DNA of 64,000 nucleotides, taken from assembly GCF_009789075.1 (NCBI RefSeq), contig NZ_WNXQ01000008.1:62001-126000 (forward strand), in the 5' to 3' direction. Of this stretch, positions 35,709 to 44,984 are shown piece after piece; the first letter of the stretch is position 1; each line of letters opens with the position of its first letter. Made by a program: the position numbers and the translations under genes. The notes beneath the pieces are model-generated. The model ran no database searches, was not told the origin of the DNA, and saw only the letters and a program-made list of their open reading frames with translations. Source of the DNA: Pseudooceanicola pacificus (GTDB lineage Bacteria > Pseudomonadota > Alphaproteobacteria > Rhodobacterales > Rhodobacteraceae).

Positions 35709-36695
35709 TCAGGTCGCTGCGATGCCCGTGGCGCTTTGGGCGGCGTGGCGCAGCGCGTCGCGCAGGGCCTGCACGGCGCGCAATTGCTCGCTCTCGACCA
35801 GGGTGAAGAGACCCAGTTGCACCGCCGGCATCGCAAGTGCGGGCAGGTCGAGCGCGCGAAGGCCCGGGGGCGTCGCCTCCAGAGCGTTGCGCGGCACGAC
35901 CGTCAGAACACCGGCCCGCCGTGCCAGCAGCAGCAGCGAATTCGGATCGGCGGCGATTTCATAGCGCACCGTGGCGGCGGGCAGGCCGTTGTTGCGCAGG
36001 CCGGTGTCGATGGCCACGCGGTTGCGCGAGTCGCCAGGCGGCAGGGCCCAGATATGCCCGGCCAGATCGGCCACCTCCAGGTCCCGCTTTTGAGCCAGCG
36101 GATGGTCCTCGGCACAGGCCACGACCAGCTCCGTCGCCATCAGCGGGTCGTGGCGCAGCGCGACGGCGGCCTCGGGCGGGACCTCGTCCCAGTCGACACG
36201 GCCCACGTAGCAGTCGATCTCGCCGTCCCAGAGTGCCGTTGTCATGTCATGCGCCAGCCCGGTGCGGATGATGAACCGCGGCCCCTCCTCTGCGAGGGCG
36301 GCCAGTGTCAGCGCACTGGGCAGCAGGTCGAGCATGACCGCCGGGTTGGTGCCGATCCGCAGGACCGGCGGTTCGGCCATGTCGAGCTGATGCGCGAGAT
36401 GGGAAAAGGTCGCCAGCCCGGTGCGGGTGCGTTGCAGGGCAAGCTGACCCGCCGCGCTCAACGACACGCCGCGCACGGAGCGGTCCACCAGATCGGCGCC
36501 GAATGCGAATTCCAGATCCTTCACCATCTGCGACACGGCCGGCTGCGTCAGGCCAAGATGTTGCGCCACCGCGCGCAGGGACCTGTGATCGGCGATCAGC
36601 TCCAGCAGACGCAGGTGACGCAGGCGCAACCGGTCGAGATGCTGGGGAGAGTGGGCCAAAGGAAAACCTTCCGAATCCGGGAAACCGCATGGCAC
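35709..36695 (-). CDS. LysR-family regulator
   Basis: A LysR protein of up to 328 residues: HTH around residues 25-65 (LRLLELIADHRSLRAVAQHL, then GLTQPAVSQMVKDLE) and an effector domain. The start may be the TTG about 12 codons inside, which has GGAAGG upstream. It lies between the P450 and the CoA-transferase/TTT operon on the same strand. Because the P450 side has IclR sites, this LysR more likely controls the tct-caiB genes. Confidence 0.82.
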   Translation of the reverse strand: MPCGFPDSEGFPLAHSPQHLDRLRLRHLRLLELIADHRSLRAVAQHLGLTQPAVSQMVKDLEFAFGADLVDRSVRGVSLSAAGQLALQRTRTGLATFSHLAHQLDMAEPPVLRIGTNPAVMLDLLPSALTLAALAEEGPRFIIRTGLAHDMTTALWDGEIDCYVGRVDWDEVPPEAAVALRHDPLMATELVVACAEDHPLAQKRDLEVADLAGHIWALPPGDSRNRVAIDTGLRNNGLPAATVRYEIAADPNSLLLLARRAGVLTVVPRNALEATPPGLRALDLPALAMPAVQLGLFTLVESEQLRAVQALRDALRHAAQSATGIAAT

Positions 36696-36997
36696 TGTCT
36701 ATCATCCGGGCCGTTCAGGCCAGCCACATGAGCCCCGGCAGGTCCGCGCGGCCATCGGCTGCGGCAGGTTGTGGACCACGTTCAAGGTCATTGCGGCGGA
36801 ACATCCGCGCGATGCCGGGGACCGGATGCCCGCCGGGACCGCGCGGGCGATCCACGGCTGAGCGTCCCGATCCCGGTGCGCGGCGTCGCATGGACGCAAG
36901 GCGCGCGGTCAGCCAAGTGGCGCAACCGCCCCGGCATCCGGCGGTTGACGCCCCCCTTGACGGCGACCGCCCAGCCTGTCCCCGCTTGACGCGCCCT
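36696..36997. other. Gap between lysR and the CoA-transferase gene
   Basis: 302 bp without a gene I can support and without a clear operator. It must hold the lysR promoter and the end of the tct-caiB transcript. No copy of the 17-bp IclR palindrome is here. Confidence 0.5.
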
Positions 36998-38206
36998 TTA
37001 TCCGATCACGCGGGCCTCGCGCAGGTCGCGGATGCGCTCGGGGTCGATGTTGAGCGCCTGCAGAACCGCCTCCGTATCCGCGCCAAGGGGGCGCGGGCCG
37101 CTCTGCGGTCCGGTGGCGTGGCCGTCCGCCAGAAAGCTCAGCGTCGGGACATGCACGGTATGGTCGACATCGCCGGTGACGGTCAGTTCCTGCGTCACGC
37201 CCCGGGCGCGGAGGTGGTCCTCGGCCAGCGCCTCGTCCAGGCCGCGCACGCGGGCGGCGGGCACCTTGTGATCGGCCAGCAGGAGCTCCCATTCCGCCGC
37301 CGACCGGGTCAGGAAGATGCGGTTCAGCTCGGTGCGCAGCGTCGGGGCATTGAGCGCCCGTTCCGAGGGCGAGGCATATCGCGGATCCTCGGCCAGATCG
37401 GACCGGCCAAGCGCGATGCAGAGCTTGTGGAACTGGGCATCGTTGTTCGCGGCCAGCATCAGCAACCCGTCTGTCGTCTCGAACGCGCCGGACGAGGGGC
37501 TCGCGCTCCAGGCCTCGTTGCCGTTCGGCGCGGGGACCCAGCCGGATGACAGGTGCTGCGTCATCAGCGAGGCCATGAGCATCAGCGCCGTGTCCAGCAT
37601 CGCGACGTCCAGGTGCACGGCCGCCCCGGTCCGGCGCACCTCGTGCAGGCCCGAGACGATGGCGAGCGCGGCGTTCATGCCCGTGGCATAGTCGACATAG
37701 GGCGCACCCACCTTGGTCGGCCCGCTTTCGGCGCTGCCGGTGGTCTTCATGATGCCGCACATGCCCTGGATGACGTGATCATAGGCGGGGCGGGGGGCAA
37801 AGGGGCCGGTCTGGCCATAGGCCGAGATGGAGCAATAGAGGATCCTGGGGTTCATCGCCTTCACCGGCGCGAAGCCCAACCCCAGTTTCTCGGCGATGCC
37901 GGGTTTGAAATTCTCGACGAAGATGTCGGCCCCGGCGATGATCTGCTTGACCAGACCCAGGCCCTCGCCGGTCTTGAGGTCGATCGCGACCGATTTCTTG
38001 CCCGCGTTCTGGGTCATGTAGCCCAGACCCATCTTGCGGGCCGACAGGTCCTTGATGGGGCCCAGGTCGCGGGTCCAGTCGCCCTGGCCGGGCTTTTCGA
38101 TCTTGATGACGTCGGCCCCCATCAGGGACAGCAGGTAGGTTGCATAGGGTCCGGCGAGGATCTGGCTCAGATCGACGACGGTCACACCTTTGAGTGGCTG
38201 GAACAT
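36998..38206 (-). CDS. CaiB/BaiF-family (type III) CoA-transferase
   Basis: A 402-residue family III CoA-transferase. The catalytic aspartate equivalent is Asp172 in APYVDYATGMNA, and the N-terminal GVTVVDLSQILAGPYAT is typical. It moves CoA between carboxylic acids (known members: formyl/oxalyl, carnitine/crotonobetaine, succinyl/itaconate or citramalate). It lies 69 bp downstream of tctC, so it probably activates the acid that the TTT system imports. It is the only CoA enzyme in this operon. Confidence 0.86.
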   Translation of the reverse strand: MFQPLKGVTVVDLSQILAGPYATYLLSLMGADVIKIEKPGQGDWTRDLGPIKDLSARKMGLGYMTQNAGKKSVAIDLKTGEGLGLVKQIIAGADIFVENFKPGIAEKLGLGFAPVKAMNPRILYCSISAYGQTGPFAPRPAYDHVIQGMCGIMKTTGSAESGPTKVGAPYVDYATGMNAALAIVSGLHEVRRTGAAVHLDVAMLDTALMLMASLMTQHLSSGWVPAPNGNEAWSASPSSGAFETTDGLLMLAANNDAQFHKLCIALGRSDLAEDPRYASPSERALNAPTLRTELNRIFLTRSAAEWELLLADHKVPAARVRGLDEALAEDHLRARGVTQELTVTGDVDHTVHVPTLSFLADGHATGPQSGPRPLGADTEAVLQALNIDPERIRDLREARVIG

Positions 38207-38275
38207 GGGGCCTCGGTCGGTTCGGATTGCGGAAGGCCGCGGGCCGTGACGGCCCGTGGCAATGTCATGTCAGGC

Positions 38276-39217
38276 TCAGTTGCCGCCCGTCAGAATGGCT
38301 TTGTTCTTGGTGTAGGTGTCGTTCATTTCCTTCGTCGCGGCGGCGGCGTCGTAATACATGATCGGGATGTCGGCAGCCTTGGTCACCTTGACGAAATCAG
38401 GGTCTGTTTCAGCCGCTTTCAGCGCCGTGCTGATCTTGTCGATCACGTCCTTCGGGGTGCCCTTGGGCAGGATGATGACCGTCCGCGTGTCCATGGCCAG
38501 ATCGAACCCGGCCTCTTCGATGGTCGGCACGTCGGGGGCCGAGGGGTGACGGAAGGTTGTCGTCGGCGCGATGGTCTTGATCTCGTCCGGATAGCGGTAG
38601 TGGATGCCGCCCGAGAAGGCGACGGCCACCTGATGCGCGATCAGGGTGTTCACCATCTCGGACCCCGACTGGACCGGCACGGCATTGGCTTCCAGCCCCT
38701 CTCTCTCGGCAATCGCGTCCATGTACATCCGCGCTTCGGACGACAGGGCGGCATAGGCAAAGCCCGGGTTCTGTTTCGCCCATGCGATGAATTCCGGCAG
38801 CGTGTCATAGGGGGCGTCTTTCGGTGCGGCCATGCCGGTCTGGTAGGCGGTGATCATGCCGGCGTATTCGAAATCGTCCGGTTTGAAATCGACCCGATCC
38901 ATCAGGAACGGGGCCGCGTTGATGACGGCGTTGGACTGGAACAGCATGGTATAGCCGTCGGGCGCCTTGCTCTTCAGCTCGTTTGCCGCGACCGCGCCGC
39001 CGGCGCCGGGCTTGTTGACCACGTTCACCGGCTGGCCCAGCTGTTCCGACAGGACCTTGGCCGAGGCGCGGGCGATCAGGTCGGTCTGTCCGCCTGCGCC
39101 ATAACCCACGAACATCGTGATCGGCCTGGTCGGGTAATCCTGCGCCACGGCGGCAAAGCCGCTAAGCGCAAGGACCAGCCCGGCGGCAGTGGCAATAACT
39201 GTGCGTCTGGTTGTCAT
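38276..39217 (-). CDS. TTT-family solute-binding protein (TctC/Bug)
   Basis: A 313-residue Bug-family periplasmic binding protein with a signal peptide of about 25 residues (cleavage after VA before QDYPTRPITMFVGYGAGGQTD). The opening YPTRPI is highly typical. Bug proteins bind small carboxylates. It overlaps the tctA stop by 4 bp. Confidence 0.87.
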   Translation of the reverse strand: MTTRRTVIATAAGLVLALSGFAAVAQDYPTRPITMFVGYGAGGQTDLIARASAKVLSEQLGQPVNVVNKPGAGGAVAANELKSKAPDGYTMLFQSNAVINAAPFLMDRVDFKPDDFEYAGMITAYQTGMAAPKDAPYDTLPEFIAWAKQNPGFAYAALSSEARMYMDAIAEREGLEANAVPVQSGSEMVNTLIAHQVAVAFSGGIHYRYPDEIKTIAPTTTFRHPSAPDVPTIEEAGFDLAMDTRTVIILPKGTPKDVIDKISTALKAAETDPDFVKVTKAADIPIMYYDAAAATKEMNDTYTKNKAILTGGN

Positions 39218-40737
39218 GATAGTTCCTCCCTTTCGATGTCGATTGGTTCGACGGATTGTCCGGCCTGCTTCCGTGCGACAGCCAGAACAGTGACAACCGC
39301 GGCAAGGAAGAAGACGATGGCAATTGGATGGTGGACAAGGTTCGCCCAGTCGTGATCGAGCAGCTGCAGCGACTGGCGAAAGCTGAGCTCAAGCTTGGGC
39401 GCGATGACGAAGCCGATGAGGAAGGTCACAAAGCTGAAATCCAGCTTGCGCGACAGGAATCCGATCAGCGTGAAGAAGAGCATGACGTAGATCGAAAAGG
39501 CGCTCGACGTCTCCATGTACGAGCCGACACAGCAGAACAGCAGCACGCCGGGAATGATGAGGCGCAGCGGCACCCGGATGATCATCGCAAAGAACCGCTG
39601 CCCGGCGTAGCCCAGGATCAGCATGATGAGGCTGGCCGACAGCATCGCGACATAGAGGTCCGCGACCAGGCCGGGCTGTTCCACGAACATGCGCGGGCCC
39701 GGCGTCAGCCCGTGCAGGATGAAGGCGGCGATCAGGATCGCGGCAATCACGCTGCCGGGTATGCCAAGCGCAAAGAGCGGCACGAAGCTGGACGGCACCA
39801 CCGCATTGTCCGCGCTTTCGGCCGCGGCCACCCCCTCGATCATGCCGGTGCCGAATTTTTCGGGCGTCTTCGAGGCCCGTTTGGTCGCGCCGTAGGACAG
39901 GAACGACCCGACAGAGGCGCCAAGACCGGGCAGAATCCCCACGACAGAGCCTATGAACGTGCCGCGCAGGATGACCGGGGCGCAGCGCCGCCATTCCGCG
40001 CCGGTGATGCGCCGGTCGTCGGGATTGTCGCTGTCCTTCATCTCGGCCGACTGGGCGTCGATCTCGCGCCGGTTGCCGGCCTGCACGATCATTTCCGCCA
40101 CCGCCAGCATCCCGATCGCCATCGGGACCAGGGAAATGCCGTCATCCAGCTGCAGGAAGCCGAAGGTCAGGCGGGGGACGAAGGTTTCGGTCTCCATCCC
40201 GACGGTGGCGAAGAAGATGCCGAAACAGGCGGCGATCAGCCCCTTGATCATCGACCCGCCCGACAGCCCCCCGATGAAGGTGAGCGAGAAGATCAGGATC
40301 GCGCAAAGCTCCACCGGGCCGATCAGCAGGGCATAGCGGGCAAGCGGCGCGGCCAGGACGATCAGCACGATGGTCGACAGGAAGTCGCCGATGACCGAGG
40401 CAAACAGACCCATTTTCAGGGCTTTCTGCGCGTTGCCCTGCCGCGCGAGCGGGTATCCGTCAAGCGCTGTGGGGGCCGAGGACGGCTCGCCTGGCGTATT
40501 GAGCAGAATGGCCGACACCGCGCTGCCCGCGCCCGATCCCTTGGCGATGCCGATCAGCAGGCCAAGCGCCGAAACCGGGTCCAGGTAATAGGTCAGCGGA
40601 ATGGCCACGGCCGCGCCGGTTGCCTTCCCGAGTCCCGGGATCGCCCCGAGGATGTAGCCCAGCAGAACCCCGGCCCCGACCCAGAACAGCGCCGGGCCGG
40701 TAAAGACGTTCTGGAACGCGGTCAGGACATGTTCCAT
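39214..40737 (-). CDS. TTT-family large permease TctA
   Basis: A 507-residue, about 12-helix TctA protein with the family segments LLGYILGAIPGLGKATGAA near the N-terminus and GILPGLGASVGSFLSYGATK in the middle. It forms the secondary-active permease with TctB. It is translationally coupled to tctC (4-bp overlap) and lies 7 bp after tctB. Confidence 0.88.
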   Translation of the reverse strand: MEHVLTAFQNVFTGPALFWVGAGVLLGYILGAIPGLGKATGAAVAIPLTYYLDPVSALGLLIGIAKGSGAGSAVSAILLNTPGEPSSAPTALDGYPLARQGNAQKALKMGLFASVIGDFLSTIVLIVLAAPLARYALLIGPVELCAILIFSLTFIGGLSGGSMIKGLIAACFGIFFATVGMETETFVPRLTFGFLQLDDGISLVPMAIGMLAVAEMIVQAGNRREIDAQSAEMKDSDNPDDRRITGAEWRRCAPVILRGTFIGSVVGILPGLGASVGSFLSYGATKRASKTPEKFGTGMIEGVAAAESADNAVVPSSFVPLFALGIPGSVIAAILIAAFILHGLTPGPRMFVEQPGLVADLYVAMLSASLIMLILGYAGQRFFAMIIRVPLRLIIPGVLLFCCVGSYMETSSAFSIYVMLFFTLIGFLSRKLDFSFVTFLIGFVIAPKLELSFRQSLQLLDHDWANLVHHPIAIVFFLAAVVTVLAVARKQAGQSVEPIDIEREELS

Positions 40738-40744
40738 CGCCGCC

Positions 40745-41185
40745 TCACAGGATCGCCGTGCCGAGAACCTTGTAGAACAAGGCCCAGAGCATGAGCATCA
40801 GGACAAGCGGCATCGCGACGATGACAAGCGGGCGCCGCTCGCCCAGCCCGATCAGCGAACCCGCGACCAGCGTCACGCCAAAGGCGAGCGGGCCGATCAG
40901 ATAGTAAAGCACGATGGACAGGGCAAAGATCCCGCCGATCAGGGCCAGGGCCCTGAGTTCCGCCTGGCTGAAGGGCTGCGGGGCACCGGTCTCGTCCGGG
41001 CCGAGGTTGGTCACGAACAGAAGAACCGAAAGCAGCAGAATGCAGCCCATCATGATCTGCGGCACCAGCCGGGGGGACATCATGCCCTGCGGACCGGTCT
41101 CGATCTGCCAGGGAATGATGACCACCAGGGACAGGATGGCGACGATCGCCAGCACGACGCCGGTGATAGCGTTTGCACGTTTCAT
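40745..41185 (-). CDS. TTT-family small permease TctB
   Basis: A 146-residue four-helix TctB protein. The start is the ATG at 41185 (MKRANAITGVVLAIV) with GGGAGGATT upstream. It is first in the order tctB-tctA-tctC-caiB; most TTT operons begin with tctC. An AT-rich stretch upstream probably carries the promoter. Confidence 0.8.
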   Translation of the reverse strand: MKRANAITGVVLAIVAILSLVVIIPWQIETGPQGMMSPRLVPQIMMGCILLLSVLLFVTNLGPDETGAPQPFSQAELRALALIGGIFALSIVLYYLIGPLAFGVTLVAGSLIGLGERRPLVIVAMPLVLMLMLWALFYKVLGTAIL

Positions 41186-41490
41186 GAATCCTCCCGCCCC
41201 GACCGCTGGATCGGGCAGACCCAAGGGTAATCGTGCCAAGGCGCTAAAGAATACTAAAAACTTTCTTCAATATGATAAGCTTTGCTGATCACCAAAGCGA
41301 CCCGCCGCGTCGCCGACGGTCCGCCGGATTTCGGCGCAGTCATTGCCGGGCAGAGTCATGCTGTGACCCTGCCGCAGCGACAGGGGCAGACCCGGGTATT
41401 CGGGTTGAATGATGGCAAGATCCCCGGCGCAGCCGGGGTATTGCACACCGCCGCGCCTGATTTCGCCGCGGTTTGCGACCGCCGCGTCCC
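41186..41490 (-). promoter_or_regulatory. tct promoter region and end of the sarcosine-dehydrogenase-like gene
   Basis: 305 bp. 41241-41283 is strikingly AT-rich for this genome (several T/A tracts, ATATGATAAG) and is the likely promoter/LysR target for tctBAC-caiB. At 41422-41438 the repeat CCCCGGC-gca-GCCGGGG forms a hairpin 52 bp after the upstream gene's stop, a probable terminator. Exact -35/-10 boxes cannot be fixed by eye. Confidence 0.45.
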
Positions 41491-43932
41491 CTACATCCGC
41501 GCCCGTGCGCTTGTGGGGTCATACATGCTGTCATGCGTCACGACCGCGTCGCGCACCTCTCCATGAACAGAGACTTGAAGCGTGGTGCCTTCGCCCGAGA
41601 GGCCCGGGGGAACCAGGGCCATCGCGATGTCGTGGCCGAAATGATAGGAATACCCGCCCGATGTCACCCGGCCAACCAGCGCGCCGTCCTTGTAGACGCC
41701 CTCGTCCGCCAGGACGGATGTGTCACATGACGGCAATTTCAGCGTCACCAGACCCCGGGTCGATCCTGCCGCCGCTTCGGCGCTCAGGGCGTCGCGTCCC
41801 AGGAATGCGCCCTTGTTCAGCTTGACGAACCGGCCCAGCCCTGCCTCCAGCGGCGAGATGTCCTGCGACAGCTCGCGGTTGATGGCGCGATAGGATTTTT
41901 CCAGCCGCATCGATTCAAGCGCCCTCAGACCGAATGGCACCAGCCCGTGCGGGGCACCGGCGCTCAGCAGCAGATCGACCAGGTGCCGGTTGTAGGCGAC
42001 GGGGTGGTGCAATTCCCACCCCAGTTCGCCGGTGTAGCTGACCCGGATGAGCCGGACATCGCGCGCATAGCCGACCTCGCCCAGCTGGGCCGTGAGCCAG
42101 GGAAAGGCCTCGTTCGACAGGTCGTTGTCGGTCAGCGGTTGCAGGATCTCGCGCGATTTCGGGCCGGCGATGGCAATGACGCCAAGCTGCTCGGACAGGT
42201 TGTCGAGGATGACGCTGCCGTCCCCGGGCAACAGCCGCGACAGCTGGTCGAGGTTGCGGACCTCGCCATTCGGGGTGCTGACGAGGTAGAATTCGTCCTC
42301 GCCCAACCGCACAACGGTATATTCCGCGTCGATCCCGCCGCGCGCATTGCACATGACGCTGAGGGAAAGGCGCCCCACCTTCGGCAGCGCGTTGGCCAGA
42401 AGCCCGTCCAGCCAGGCCGCGGCACCGGGCCCCCGCAGGCGGAACTTGGTCATCGGCGACATCTCGATCAGGCCGGCGGCGCTGCGGGTCGCGCGCACTT
42501 CGGCCGCGACATGTTCCATCGACCGCGTCCTGCGAAAGCTGGCCTCGGGCACGGCGAGTTCGGGCGACGGGGCGTACCAGTTCGGGACCTCGTAGCCGTC
42601 GAGCACGGTCCAGACCGCCCCCTTTGCCGTCAGCAGGTCGTAGGAGCCCACCGTCTTCAGCGGGCGGCCCGCTGGCGTATCCTCTCCCGGGATATGGGGG
42701 AGCATGTGCCGCCCCCAGGTCTCGCGCACCTTGTCGGCCGTCCAGCGCTTGGTGACGTAGTCGCCAAAGCGGCGGGGGTCGAGCGCGGACATGTCGATGC
42801 CCGGATCGCCGTTCAGGATCCAGCGGCTCAGCCGTGCGCCCATCGTGCCGCCCCAGAGGATGCCGCCCGGCACGCCCTCGGCCAGCCACAGCCCGTCATG
42901 GCCGGGTGCGGGGCCGCAGAGCGGCATCTCGTCCGGGGTCATCTGGAACGGCCCCCGGGTATTGGCCTTGATACCGACCTCGCCCAGGGCCGGAACCCGT
43001 TCGATGGCCCGTTCCCACTGGGTTTCCACGGCGTCGAAATCCTCGGGCAGCAGGTCGGCGCCAAAATCCCTGGGCACACCGTCCACGGCGAACAGCTTCA
43101 GATCCTTTTCGAATTCATAGGGCCCGAACTGAAAGGCGCCGACATCCTCGCGCAGATAGGCGCCGTAATCCTCGTCGCGCAGGATCGGCAGTTCGGGCAG
43201 CCCCCTGGCCTTGCGGTCCTTCAGGGCGGGCACCACCTCGGTTGTCCAGTATTGATGGACGATGGGGATGCACGGCAGGTCCAGCCCCACACGTTTGGCA
43301 TTCTCGCGGGCATAGTTGCCGGTGGCAAAGACCAGGTATTCGCAGGTGATCGCGCCCTGCGAGGTGACAACCTTCCACCCGCCGCCGGAAAGCTTTTCAT
43401 AAGACAGCGCTTCGGTGTTCTGGTGGATCTTCGCGCCCTGGTCCCGCGCCAGCCGCGCCAGCCCCTGGGTGATGTCGGCCGGGTTGATGTACCCGTCCTC
43501 GGGGTGAAGGATCCCGCCACGGATGGAGCTGCTGGGGGAGAGGAATGGATGCCGGTCCTGCACCTCTTCGGGCGTCAGCAGCTGCGCGGGAACGCCGGCG
43601 GCCTCGGCGATGGCGATATAGCTTTGAAACTCATCCCAGCGGTCCTGGGTGTTGGCGACGCGCAGCTGGCCCACCTGACGCAGCCCGCAGGAGGTTCCAA
43701 GCCGGCGTTCCACATCGCCGTAGATCCGGATCGTTTCCATCGTCATCTGGCTGATGACATGCGAGCGCACGAAGGTGACCAGCAAACCCGCCGCATGCCA
43801 GGTCGACCCGGCGGTCAACTGGCTGCGTTCCAGCAAGACGGCATCGGAACACCCCTGTTCAGTCAGACCGAACAGGATGGATGCCCCGACACAGCCCCCT
43901 CCTACGACAACGACCCTGGCATGTGATTGCAT
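41491..43932 (-). CDS. Sarcosine/dimethylglycine dehydrogenase-like flavoenzyme (DAO + GcvT)
   Basis: An 813-residue two-part enzyme. The N-terminal DAO domain has the FAD motif GGGCVG (11-16) and His46 in AGSTWHAAG, the covalent-FAD histidine of this family. The C-terminal half is an aminomethyltransferase (GcvT/folate-binding) domain (ARGGIDAEYTVVRL, SYTGELGWELHHP). Such enzymes demethylate N-methyl amines and can pass the one-carbon unit to tetrahydrofolate. The start is ATG 43932 with GAAGGGGG upstream; the long frame further upstream is not coding. No other glycine-betaine genes adjoin, so the exact N-methyl substrate is open. Confidence 0.86.
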   Translation of the reverse strand: MQSHARVVVVGGGCVGASILFGLTEQGCSDAVLLERSQLTAGSTWHAAGLLVTFVRSHVISQMTMETIRIYGDVERRLGTSCGLRQVGQLRVANTQDRWDEFQSYIAIAEAAGVPAQLLTPEEVQDRHPFLSPSSSIRGGILHPEDGYINPADITQGLARLARDQGAKIHQNTEALSYEKLSGGGWKVVTSQGAITCEYLVFATGNYARENAKRVGLDLPCIPIVHQYWTTEVVPALKDRKARGLPELPILRDEDYGAYLREDVGAFQFGPYEFEKDLKLFAVDGVPRDFGADLLPEDFDAVETQWERAIERVPALGEVGIKANTRGPFQMTPDEMPLCGPAPGHDGLWLAEGVPGGILWGGTMGARLSRWILNGDPGIDMSALDPRRFGDYVTKRWTADKVRETWGRHMLPHIPGEDTPAGRPLKTVGSYDLLTAKGAVWTVLDGYEVPNWYAPSPELAVPEASFRRTRSMEHVAAEVRATRSAAGLIEMSPMTKFRLRGPGAAAWLDGLLANALPKVGRLSLSVMCNARGGIDAEYTVVRLGEDEFYLVSTPNGEVRNLDQLSRLLPGDGSVILDNLSEQLGVIAIAGPKSREILQPLTDNDLSNEAFPWLTAQLGEVGYARDVRLIRVSYTGELGWELHHPVAYNRHLVDLLLSAGAPHGLVPFGLRALESMRLEKSYRAINRELSQDISPLEAGLGRFVKLNKGAFLGRDALSAEAAAGSTRGLVTLKLPSCDTSVLADEGVYKDGALVGRVTSGGYSYHFGHDIAMALVPPGLSGEGTTLQVSVHGEVRDAVVTHDSMYDPTSARARM

Positions 43933-44329
43933 CGGCACCCCCTTCAACAGACAGCGCGAACCTAATCGGCCAGACCGGGCTTGTCGCGGTCGAAAACCGC
44001 AGCTTGAGGACCCCTGTTGCAAACGCCGCGATCCGGCTGCAAGGCGCGGCGCCAGCCTGTCGGACCCCCGCGACCGGGATCCGGGACGACGGGCGGCACG
44101 GCGGGCCGTCTCGCGGTGGCAGCCGGGGATGCGGTCGCGATTGCAAAGGCGCGCTGTTGCACACGCCTGTTGGAGGGGATCCGCTGCATCGACATGGTTT
44201 CGATCCGTCGAAAGCCGCGACAAACCGGCTGCATCCAGGTTCCTGGCCCGGGCACAGGAGGTGATCGGCCCGCCTGCCCCCGGTCGAGATGGCCCGCCCG
44301 GACATGATCGACCGGATCCGGAAGGGCCC
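43933..44329. other. Gene-poor stretch
   Basis: About 400 bp between the flavoenzyme gene and an ankyrin-gene remnant. All frames read as low-quality Arg/Pro/Ala-rich sequence. I see no terminator, repeat or riboswitch. It should include the promoter of the sarcosine-dehydrogenase-like gene and may include further decayed sequence of the ankyrin gene. Confidence 0.45.
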
Positions 44330-44608
44330 ATACCCGTGCAGGTCGCCGGGTGGGAGGGTCTACCGGATGCGATGGCGAACCTGCTGACGCTCAAGCCCGA
44401 CCTCGACCAGGTGAACAGCTATGGCGGCACGCTGCTTTCGAGTGTTCTGCATGGATCGGAAAACCGCCCAGAGCGGGGCGCGCGTGACCACATCGGATGT
44501 CACCGTCTCGCCTTGCAGGACGGCGTGGCCCTGACACGGCACGCCGTCGACTTGACGGGTCTAGAGGAGATCGCGCATGCCCTCATCGAATGGGCAGCGG
44601 CTTACCGG
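44330..44608 (+). pseudogene. Remnant of an ankyrin-repeat protein gene (C-terminal part)
   Basis: On the plus strand a frame reads VNSYGGTLLSSVLHGSEN, then RDHIGCHRLALQDGVAL and [12 protein letters not shown]. This matches the usual C-terminal end of the small ankyrin-repeat proteins found in rhizobia and Rhodobacteraceae (NxxGGTLLSTxxHGSEN ... EWAxAH). No start codon, ribosome site or N-terminal ankyrin repeats precede it in frame, and its end overlaps the convergent CMD-family gene. It looks like a truncated relic left by a rearrangement. The recognition is from memory of the family. Confidence 0.5.
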
Positions 44609-44984
44609 CCAGATCGTGCTCGGCAAAGACCTCCAGCGCGGCGTTGAGGGCATTGATCGCGGCGGGTAGACCGCCGTAAAGAGCCATCTGCCAGATTGCC
44701 TCGGCGATCTCGGTCTTGCTCAGACCGGCGCGGAGCCCTGCCGCGATGTTGATCCTGAGTTGCGGACCTGTCTGACCGCCAAGCGCGGCGAGCGCGGCGA
44801 CAGTGCACAGGTAACGCTGGCGCAGTTCGAGGCCGGGACGGGCATAGAACTCGCCATAGGCATAACGCTCCACCGTGTCGCCCATTCCCGGCAGGACATG
44901 CCCATAACGGCCTTCCAGAATATCGCGGAGTCCCGGGTTCACATCTTCTGCAAGGGTGTACCCGCGGTTTGTGTCGTGTGTCAT
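44583..44984 (-). CDS. Carboxymuconolactone decarboxylase-family protein
   Basis: A 133-residue protein of PcaC length and layout ([20 protein letters not shown], then [19 protein letters not shown]). It lacks the AhpD cysteine pair. It starts inside the stop codon of the upstream SDR gene (4-bp overlap), so the two are co-translated. It differs from the 182-residue CMD-like gene at 24798. Substrate unknown; a lactone or 3-oxo-acid made by the SDR is a guess. Confidence 0.8.
   Translation of the reverse strand: MTHDTNRGYTLAEDVNPGLRDILEGRYGHVLPGMGDTVERYAYGEFYARPGLELRQRYLCTVAALAALGGQTGPQLRINIAAGLRAGLSKTEIAEAIWQMALYGGLPAAINALNAALEVFAEHDLAGKPLPIR

Noticed and set aside
43933..44394. N-terminal extension of the sarcosine-dehydrogenase-like protein to 967 residues
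   Set aside because: The extension is Arg/Ser/Pro-rich without a domain; the FAD motif follows directly after the ATG at 43932, which has a good ribosome site.
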